The notes under the pieces: model-generated
Databases searched by the model: none
Told to the model about the DNA's origin: nothing
What the model saw: the letters and a program-made list of their open reading frames with translations, nothing else
Source of the DNA: Candidatus Dormiibacterota bacterium
GTDB taxonomy: Bacteria; Chloroflexota; Dormibacteria; Dormibacterales; Dormibacteraceae
Length of the DNA stretch: 12,032 nucleotides
Direction: 5' to 3'
Assembly: GCA_003151665.1 (NCBI GenBank)
Contig: PLYD01000129.1
Span: 1-12,032 of the forward strand
Translations under genes and position numbers: made by a program
Shown here: one piece after another, positions 6,913-12,032 of the stretch
How positions within the stretch are numbered: the first letter of the stretch is position 1
Layout: the number at the start of each line of letters is the position of its first letter

Positions 6913-6931
6913 CCGGGGCCCCCCCACCTGC

Positions 6932-6951
6932 CAAGCCCGGTTTGGGGCTTG
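6932..6951 (+). terminator. GC-rich hairpin between hpf and secA
   Basis: CAAGCCC (6932-6938) pairs perfectly with GGGCTTG (6945-6951) around a 6-nt loop, 20 bp after the hpf stop. No T-tract follows, so it may be a weak or factor-assisted terminator. The right arm sits where the -35 of a secA promoter would lie. Confidence 0.4.
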
Positions 6952-6962
6952 CCGCTTCCCGG

Positions 6963-6968
6963 TAACCT
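6963..6968 (+). promoter_or_regulatory. -10-like box TAACCT for secA, placed for a leaderless transcript
   Basis: TAACCT fits TAnnnT and ends 7 nt before GTG 6976. No Shine-Dalgarno is present before this start. TTGGGG at 6942-6947 is a possible but poor -35 with a short 15-bp spacer. The same geometry is seen at hpf. Confidence 0.45.
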
Positions 6969-6975
6969 AGATCTA

Positions 6976-9606
6976 GTGCCCAGTCTTACCAAGCTTTTTG
7001 ACCCCAACGAGCGCGAGATCAAGCGCCATCTCGCTGTCGCGGCGGCGATCAACAGCCTCGAGCCCGAGCTCCAGGCGCTGGACGACGCCGCCCTCCGCGA
7101 GCGCTCGGACGAGCTGCGCAAGCGGGCTCAGGAAGGCGAGGACCTCGACGACCTCCTGATCGAAGCCTTCGCCCTGTGCCGCGAGGCCAGCCGCCGCACG
7201 ATCGGGATGCGCCACTTCGACGTCCAGCTCGTGGGCGGCATCGTGCTCCACCAGGGGCGGATCGCCGAGATGAAGACCGGTGAAGGTAAGACGCTGGTCG
7301 CCAGCCTCGCTCTGTATCTGAACGGGCTGTCAGGCAAGGGCGTCCACCTGGTCACCGTCAACGACTACCTGGCTCGGCGAGACGCGGGTTGGATGGCGCC
7401 GATCTATCACCTGCTCGGGCTGAGCATCGGCGTCAACGTCGGATCGACTGCCACCTACCTCTACGACCCCGAGTTCCTCGACGAGACCCACGGCGACAAG
7501 CGACTGCAGAACCTGCGCCCCGTGACCAAGACGGAGGCGTACCTCGCGGACATCACCTACGCCACGAACTCCGAGCTCGCCTTCGACTACTTGCGCGACA
7601 ACATGTCGCGCGATCTGGCGCAGTGCGCCCAGCGAACTCTCAACTACGCGATCGTCGACGAGGTGGACTCGATTCTCATCGACGAGGCGCGGACCCCGCA
7701 TATCATCTCGGGCCAGTCGGAGGAGTCGACCGAGAAGTACTACGAGTACGCGCGATGGGCGGGACGTCTGGTGGAGACCGAGGACTACGAGGTCGACTTG
7801 AAGCACAAGTCCGCATCACTGACCGAGTCAGGCATCGCGAAGATGGAGCGCTGGACCGGCATCCGCAACATCTACGACCTGGAAAACGTGGTCGAGGCGC
7901 ATCAGATCAACCAGGCGCTGAAAGCGAAGACGCTGTTCCGCCGCGACCAGGAATACCTGGTGAAGGACGGCGAGGTGATCATCGTCGACGAGTTTACCGG
8001 GCGAACAATGCCCGGCCGGCGCTGGTCCGATGGTCTTCACCAGGCGGTCGAGGCCAAAGAGGGCGTCAAGGTCCAACAGGAGCAGAAGACGATCGCGACC
8101 ATCACCGTCCAGAACTACTTCCGCCAGTACGAGAAGCTGGCCGGCATGACCGGTACCGCTCTCACCGAGGCCGAGGAATTTCACAAGATCTACGGACTCG
8201 ACGTAGTGATCATCCCCACCAACAAGAACATGATCCGCGTCGACAGCCCCGACGTGATCTACAAGACTGAGAAGTCGAAGTTCGAAGCGGTCATCGACGA
8301 GATCGCCGAGATGAACAAGGAAAACCGTCCGGTCCTGGTCGGCACCGTCTCGGTCGAAAAGTCGGAGCGTCTCTCGCGAATGCTCGAAAAGCGCGGCGTC
8401 AAACACAACGTGCTCAACGCCAAGCAGCACGAGCGTGAGGCTGCGATCGTTGCCGAGGCCGGCCAGCCTGGCGCAGTCACGATCGCAACCAACATGGCGG
8501 GCCGCGGAACGGACATCGTGCTGGGCGGCGGAGTCACCGATGTAGGCGGCCTGCACATCATCGGCACCGAGCGCCACGAGAGCCGCCGCATAGACAACCA
8601 GCTCCGCGGGCGCGCCGGACGCCAGGGCGACCCGGGGTCGAGCCGGTTCTTCATCTCGCTCGAGGACGACCTCATGAAAATCTTCGGGCCGGCCGCGGAT
8701 CGGATCGGCCGGCTGATGGACACGCTCGAGGTGGAACCGATCGAGCACTCATGGGTCGCCGGCTCGATCGCCGGGGCGCAGAAGAAGGTCGAGGGCATGC
8801 ATTTCGATGCTCGCAAGCACGTCGTCGAGTACGACGACGTCATGAACAAGCAGCGTCAGATCGTGTACGAGGAGCGGCGCAAAGTGCTCGAGGGGGCCGA
8901 TACGCGGTCCAACATCCTGACGTACGTGCACGATGTCGTCGAGAAGGGCATCGAGGCTCATTGCGAGAGCCGGCACTACGAGAACTGGGACATCGAAGGC
9001 CTGGTGCGCTATCTGTCCGCGTACATGCCGATCGAGGCCGGCTCACAGATCCCCGATGAGGTTCTTGTCAAAGGTCGCGAGGCCCTCAGCGAGCACCTCG
9101 AGGCGGCCGCGACTGAGGCTTTCGACCGCAAGATCGAAGAGGTGGGTGCGGACCTGATGCCGCTGGTCGAACGGGACCTGATGCTGCAGACCATCGACTG
9201 GCAGTGGATGGAGTACCTCACCCAGATGGAACATTTTCGGGAAGGTATCGGCCTGCGGGCCTACGGGCAGCGCGACCCGCTCGTCGAATACAAGAACGAG
9301 GCATTCGAGATGTTCAATGAGCTACGCGAGCGCATCCAGGGCTCGATCGTCGCCGGCATATTCAGGGTGCAAGTCCAGCGCAATGTTCCTCCCGCGCCAC
9401 CGCCGCCCATCGTTCGCCAGGTGCTGGAGAGCGGCCCCGGCGACCCCGACGGAGCCGCGGGGGCGGGAAGCAATGGAGCGCCCAAGCCGCGTGCAGGAGC
9501 GCCGGTGGGCGCCGGCGCCGGCCCTGGAGCGGCTGCGAAAATTGGTCGCAACGATCCATGCTGGTGCGGTTCCGGCAAGAAATACAAGCGCTGTCACGGC
9601 CAATAG
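6976..9606 (+). CDS. secA: Preprotein translocase ATPase SecA
   Basis: 876-residue motor that drives unfolded preproteins through SecYEG. Motifs numbered from GTG 6976: Walker A region MKTGEGKT (99-106), DEAD-type Walker B DEVDSILIDEARTP (228-241), preprotein cross-linking domain after it, the second nucleotide-binding fold with TNMAGRGTDIVLGGGV and the arginine-finger region QLRGRAGRQGDPGSSRFF, the helical scaffold/wing region, a low-complexity Pro/Gly/Ala linker (about 800-855), and a C-terminal zinc finger CWCGSGKKYKRCHG (Cys862, Cys864, Cys873, His874) that binds SecB or ribosomes in other bacteria. About 20 extra residues around LYDPEFLDETHGDK lie between GVNVG and YLADITYATN. GTG 6976 matches the usual start VPSLTKLFDPNEREIK and follows a TAACCT box by 7 nt; a TTG nine codons upstream is less likely. 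Confidence 0.97.
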   Translation: MPSLTKLFDPNEREIKRHLAVAAAINSLEPELQALDDAALRERSDELRKRAQEGEDLDDLLIEAFALCREASRRTIGMRHFDVQLVGGIVLHQGRIAEMKTGEGKTLVASLALYLNGLSGKGVHLVTVNDYLARRDAGWMAPIYHLLGLSIGVNVGSTATYLYDPEFLDETHGDKRLQNLRPVTKTEAYLADITYATNSELAFDYLRDNMSRDLAQCAQRTLNYAIVDEVDSILIDEARTPHIISGQSEESTEKYYEYARWAGRLVETEDYEVDLKHKSASLTESGIAKMERWTGIRNIYDLENVVEAHQINQALKAKTLFRRDQEYLVKDGEVIIVDEFTGRTMPGRRWSDGLHQAVEAKEGVKVQQEQKTIATITVQNYFRQYEKLAGMTGTALTEAEEFHKIYGLDVVIIPTNKNMIRVDSPDVIYKTEKSKFEAVIDEIAEMNKENRPVLVGTVSVEKSERLSRMLEKRGVKHNVLNAKQHEREAAIVAEAGQPGAVTIATNMAGRGTDIVLGGGVTDVGGLHIIGTERHESRRIDNQLRGRAGRQGDPGSSRFFISLEDDLMKIFGPAADRIGRLMDTLEVEPIEHSWVAGSIAGAQKKVEGMHFDARKHVVEYDDVMNKQRQIVYEERRKVLEGADTRSNILTYVHDVVEKGIEAHCESRHYENWDIEGLVRYLSAYMPIEAGSQIPDEVLVKGREALSEHLEAAATEAFDRKIEEVGADLMPLVERDLMLQTIDWQWMEYLTQMEHFREGIGLRAYGQRDPLVEYKNEAFEMFNELRERIQGSIVAGIFRVQVQRNVPPAPPPPIVRQVLESGPGDPDGAAGAGSNGAPKPRAGAPVGAGAGPGAAAKIGRNDPCWCGSGKKYKRCHGQ

Positions 9607-9612
9607 GGCAAC

Positions 9613-9626
9613 GGGGACTTCGCCCC
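9613..9626 (+). terminator. Short G/C hairpin after secA
   Basis: GGGG (9613-9616) and CCCC (9623-9626) frame the loop ACTTCG a few bases after the secA stop, followed by CCTTATC. A second small hairpin, GGCCC (9685-9689) with GGGCC (9699-9703), lies further down the 139-bp gap before prfB. Both stems are short and neither has a T-tract, so a terminator role is tentative. Confidence 0.3.
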
Positions 9627-9745
9627 CCTTATCGAAACCCCTCTCCGAGCGGCGCTTGGTGTGTTTGTTGAGTTGCGATGTCATGGCCCGGCGGAGCGGG
9701 GCCGACCCTGCGACGATTGTTCTAATTTCTTGAGGAGATATTGCC

Positions 9746-10862
9746 GTGGACGCTGAGCTAAGCCCTAAAGAGCTGTTGAATCGGATTCTCCAACTCAAGG
9801 AGCATCTTTGACCTCGAGGCGAAGGCCACGAGGGCTGACGAGCTCGACAAGCTCCTGGTGCAGCCTGGCGTTTGGGACGACCCTGCCCGCGCCGGGCAGA
9901 TGGCGCGAGAGGCTGCCGAACACCGGCAGCTGATCGCCAGTTGGGATCGTCTCGAGAAGCGAGCACGCGATCTCATCGAGCTCGACCAGCTGGCCGCCGG
10001 AGACCTTGAGCTCCAGGAGCAGGTGGAGCAGGAACGAAAGGCGCTCAATGCCGACCTGCGCTCGCGCGAGCTGGACCTGCTATTCACCGATCCGTACGCG
10101 AATCACAACGCGGTGATCACCATCTCGGTCGGCCAGGGTGGGGTGGAGGCCCAGGACTGGGTCGAGATGCTCATGCGCATGTACCTCAAGTGGGCCGAGC
10201 GGCATCGCTTCGAAACGGAGATCCTCGAAACATCACCCGGCGAGGAAGCCGGCCTCAAGAGCGCGACCTTCATCATCCGTGGCCCCCGCGCGTATGGCTT
10301 GCTTCGGTCCGAGCACGGGGTTCACCGTCTTGTGCGCATCTCGCCCTTCGACCAGAACCATCGCCGCCACACGTCCTTCGCCCTCGTCGAGGTGATGCCC
10401 GAGCTCGAAAGTTCCGATGAGGCGGCCGTAATCATCACCCCGCAAGACCTCCGCATCGACACGTACAGGTCCACGGGCGCGGGGGGTCAGCACGTCAACA
10501 AGACGGACTCCGCGATTCGCATCACACACCTGCCCACCGGCATTGTGGTCACCTGCCAGAACGAGCGATCGCAAATGAAGAACCGCGAGATGGCGATGAA
10601 GGTGCTGAAGGCGAGGCTCTTTCAGCGCCAGCAGCAGGAGGCGGCGGCGCAGCTCGATCAAATCCGCGGCCAGGTGCTGCCGGCGGAGTTCGGCTCGCAG
10701 ATTCGCAACTACGTGCTGCAGCCCTACACGCTGGTCAAGGATGTGCGGACGGGGTTCGAGTTCGGCAACGCTCAGGCGGTGCTGGACGGGGAGCTGGATC
10801 CTTTTATCGAGAGCTACCTGAGCTGGAAATTGAAAGAGAACACCGCTAAGTCCGGCGACTAG
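9746..10862 (+). CDS. prfB: Peptide chain release factor 2 with programmed +1 frameshift
   Basis: Release factor 2 reads UGA and UAA stop codons and triggers peptide release. GTG 9746 has a Shine-Dalgarno GAGGAG (9732-9737) 8 nt upstream. The first frame runs 21 codons to an in-frame TGA at 9809-9811 in the context CTT TGA C, with AAGGAG (9797-9802) and a 3-nt spacer before CTT. Ribosomes slip +1 to read GAC at 9810 and continue to the TAG at 10860-10862, giving 371 residues. The protein has the RF2 stop-recognition tripeptide SPF (about 199-201) in VRISPFDQNHRRH and the catalytic GGQ (about 246-248) in STGAGGQHVNKTDS. RF1 would carry PxT instead of SPF. It follows secA, as in many bacteria, and precedes ftsE. 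Confidence 0.96.
9797..9812 (+). promoter_or_regulatory. RF2 autoregulatory +1 frameshift site
   Basis: The site reads AAGGAG-CAT-CTT-TGA-C: an internal Shine-Dalgarno-like hexamer exactly 3 nt before the slippery CTT, then the UGA stop and a C. This is the canonical layout of the prfB element, in which low RF2 slows termination at UGA and permits the shift into the second frame. The second frame (from GAC 9810) restores conserved RF2 sequence immediately. Confidence 0.95.
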
Positions 10863-10884
10863 CCGGACATAGACCTAATGGGAC

Positions 10885-10910
10885 TTCATCGGCCCGAATA
10901 GGCTGATGGA
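10885..10910 (+). terminator. Hairpin after prfB
   Basis: 10885-10894 (TTCATCGGCC) pairs with 10901-10910 (GGCTGATGGA) as about 10 bp including two G-T pairs, loop CGAATA, starting 22 bp after the prfB stop. No T-tract follows. It is a probable transcript end for prfB, since ftsE appears to have its own promoter downstream. Confidence 0.45.
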
Positions 10911-10952
10911 ACCGAGCCGGCGGGGAGGTCATCCAGGCCGTCAGCGTGGACG

Positions 10953-10986
10953 GGTGGGGGTGCTCAAGCAAGCAAAATTACCCACC
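10953..10986 (+). other. Nested stem-loop in the prfB-ftsE gap
   Basis: GGTGGG (10953-10958) pairs with CCCACC (10981-10986), enclosing an inner stem TGCT (10961-10964) with AGCA (10971-10974), loop CAAGCA. The right arm, extended to ACCTCC (10984-10989), can instead pair with GGAGGT at 10924-10929, so two exclusive folds exist. The gap of about 250 bp (10863-11110) otherwise holds the prfB hairpin and the ftsE promoter, with no convincing gene. I do not recognise a known RNA family here. Confidence 0.3.
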
Positions 10987-11021
10987 TCCGTTACATACGT
11001 GCTTGGCGCATTTACCGCGAT

Positions 11022-11050
11022 TTGGACCTAGGGGCGGCATGCGGTATACT
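11022..11050 (+). promoter_or_regulatory. ftsE promoter: TTGGAC -35, 17-bp spacer, TATACT -10
   Basis: TTGGAC at 11022-11027 and TATACT at 11045-11050 are separated by exactly 17 bp. Transcription would begin near 11057, leaving a leader of about 54 nt before ATG 11111. This is the best sigma-70-type promoter in the window and uses the same -10 hexamer as hpf. Confidence 0.65.
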
Positions 11051-11110
11051 GCCCGCGACTTAGCCGCGCGCGCCCGCGAGCGCCTCACGTCACTGCAAGA
11101 GTTTCAGCTT

Positions 11111-11854
11111 ATGGTCCTAACACCAGATTTTGACAGCCGGCCAATTATCAGCTTCCAGCACGTCTGGAAGACCTACCCCACGGGCACCGAGGCCCTTCGG
11201 GATGTGAACCTTGTCGTACCCGAAGGCGACTTCCTCTTCCTCGTAGGTCCCTCTGGCGCGGGCAAGTCCACGCTGGTCCGCCTGCTGATCCGAGAGGAGA
11301 AGCCCACCAAGGGCAAGATCTTCGTGGAAGGCGTCGAGCTCGGCCGGATGAAGCGGCGCAAGCTGCCTCACTACCGGCGCAAGATCGGCCTGGTCTTCCA
11401 GGACTTCAAGTTGCTGCCCAACCTCACCGTGTACGAGAACGTCGCTTTCGCACTGAGAGTGCTCGGCGAACCGGACCGCCTCGTCCAGTCGCTCGTCGCC
11501 GAAGCCATGGACACGGTCGGCCTCTCGGGCAAGGAGCAGACCTACCCCGCCAACTTGTCAGGCGGCGAGCAGCAGCGCGTCGCCATCGCTCGGGCCCTTG
11601 TGCACGCGCCCCGTTTCATCATCGCCGACGAGCCCACCGGCAACCTCGACCCCGCGACCGCGTGGGAGATCATGCAGCTCTTCCTTCGGATCAACGCCAG
11701 GGGAGCCACCGTTGTGATGGCGACTCACAACCGCGAGATCGTCGACCTCTTGAGACGCCGGGTGGTCGCGATCGACGCTGGGCAGATCGCAAGGGACGAC
11801 AGATCAGGCAGGTATCACGATGAAGTTACGAAACCTCAAATTCGCGCTCAATAG
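11111..11854 (+). CDS. ftsE: Cell-division ATP-binding protein FtsE
   Basis: 247-residue ABC ATPase that pairs with FtsX at the septum and controls peptidoglycan hydrolases. Numbered from ATG 11111: Walker [10 protein letters not shown] (46-54), Q-loop FQDFKLL (Gln97), signature LSGGEQQR (149-156), Walker [13 protein letters not shown] (Asp173, Glu174) and H-loop ATHNRE (His206). The core starts at [21 protein letters not shown], typical of FtsE. The frame is open further upstream to 10946, but that region contains the promoter and stem-loops, so ATG 11111, with a weak AAGAG at 11097-11101, is preferred; it adds about 12 residues before the usual FtsE start. The C-terminal tail overlaps ftsX by 35 bp, implying coupled translation. 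Confidence 0.94.
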   Translation: MVLTPDFDSRPIISFQHVWKTYPTGTEALRDVNLVVPEGDFLFLVGPSGAGKSTLVRLLIREEKPTKGKIFVEGVELGRMKRRKLPHYRRKIGLVFQDFKLLPNLTVYENVAFALRVLGEPDRLVQSLVAEAMDTVGLSGKEQTYPANLSGGEQQRVAIARALVHAPRFIIADEPTGNLDPATAWEIMQLFLRINARGATVVMATHNREIVDLLRRRVVAIDAGQIARDDRSGRYHDEVTKPQIRAQ

Positions 11855-12032
11855 CGCCTGGCAAAGCTTCTGGCGAAACCTCGCGGTCAGCTTGGCCGCG
11901 GTTCTGTCGATCACGCTCATCCTCATCCTGGGCGGCGTCAACCTGCTGGTCGGGCACACGTTCTCGCAGGTGGTCGACGGCTTCAGGTTGAAGGTCAGCG
12001 AGATCTCGATCAACGTCGCCGACGGCACCCCG
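11820..12032 (+). CDS. ftsX: Cell-division protein FtsX, N-terminal part, cut by window edge
   Basis: First 71 codons of the membrane partner of FtsE. ATG 11820 lies inside the end of ftsE in another frame. The visible protein begins [20 protein letters not shown], the usual cytoplasmic N-terminus with a conserved Trp-containing helix, followed by transmembrane helix 1 (about 21-45, LAVSLAAVLSITLILILGG) and the start of the extracytoplasmic domain (ISINVADGTP). Position after ftsE and this architecture make the call firm. The full family length is around 300 residues, so most of the gene lies beyond the window. Confidence 0.92.
   Translation, partial: MKLRNLKFALNSAWQSFWRNLAVSLAAVLSITLILILGGVNLLVGHTFSQVVDGFRLKVSEISINVADGTP

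Noticed and set aside
5176..6927. A 583-codon open frame on the minus strand opposite cpaF and hpf
   Set aside because: It is exactly antisense to two well-recognised genes, has no recognisable domains and reads as low-complexity Arg/Asp/Leu/Val sequence typical of antisense frames in GC-rich DNA.
6949..6975. secA starting at TTG 6949
   Set aside because: The nine extra residues are not part of SecA and this start overlaps the hairpin and -10-like box; GTG 6976 matches the family start.
7828..8748. Long minus-strand open frame (306 codons) inside secA
   Set aside because: Antisense shadow of conserved SecA motifs; no protein family resemblance and no ribosome-binding site that stands out.
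9746..9857. prfB as a pseudogene because of the in-frame TGA at 9809
   Set aside because: The stop lies in the classic RF2 frameshift signal and conserved RF2 sequence resumes in the +1 frame.
10946..11110. N-terminal extension of FtsE by 55 codons
   Set aside because: It would be translated across the -35/-10 promoter and the stem-loop, and its sequence is unlike any FtsE.
1..12032. tRNA, rRNA, CRISPR, insertion sequence, phage or toxin-antitoxin content
   Set aside because: I looked for tRNA arms, regularly spaced repeats, terminal inverted repeats and transposase, integrase or toxin motifs and found none that could be supported.

Overview
This is a GC-rich bacterial chromosomal window made almost entirely of ordinary, densely packed coding sequence. 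I see no rRNA, tRNA, CRISPR array, insertion sequence, phage gene or plasmid function. High GC, several GTG starts, Shine-Dalgarno-less genes with a TAnnnT box 6-7 nt before the start codon, Tad-pilus genes and the gene order (comF)-hpf-secA-prfB-ftsE-ftsX suggest a Terrabacteria lineage. Chloroflexota, Candidatus Dormibacterota or a deep-branching actinobacterial relative would fit. The placement is inference; no marker here settles it.

Left part (1-3220, + strand): the end of a Tad/Flp pilus assembly operon. It holds the C-terminal two thirds of a CpaF/TadA ATPase cut by the window edge, then the inner-membrane platform proteins TadB and TadC, then a DUF421 (YetF-like) membrane protein that abuts tadC and has no ordinary start codon in front of its conserved first helix. 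A hairpin separates it from a convergent alpha/beta hydrolase gene (3270-4013, - strand). The hydrolase and a short DUF192 gene (4035-4385, + strand) diverge from a 21-bp gap containing a self-symmetric TAGGCTA box.

Middle part (4419-6912, + strand): a comF-type phosphoribosyltransferase gene broken by about three frameshifts, then a complete second cpaF/tadA paralogue with no tadB/tadC partner, then a long-form ribosome hibernation factor (hpf/raiA). In many Gram-positive-type genomes comFC, hpf, secA and prfB are close together, so the second cpaF looks like an insertion into that block.

Right part (6976-12032, + strand): secA (preprotein translocase ATPase), prfB (release factor 2, with the classic programmed +1 frameshift at an in-frame UGA), ftsE (cell-division ABC ATPase, with a recognisable -35/-10 promoter) and the first 71 codons of ftsX, which overlaps ftsE by 35 bp and runs off the window.

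I do not find a new defence, mobile or biosynthetic system. The points most worth a second look are the multiply frameshifted comF in its apparent ancestral place, the orphan second CpaF, the DUF421 gene without a canonical start, the symmetric divergent promoter box, the apparently leaderless hpf and secA transcripts, and a structured element between prfB and ftsE.
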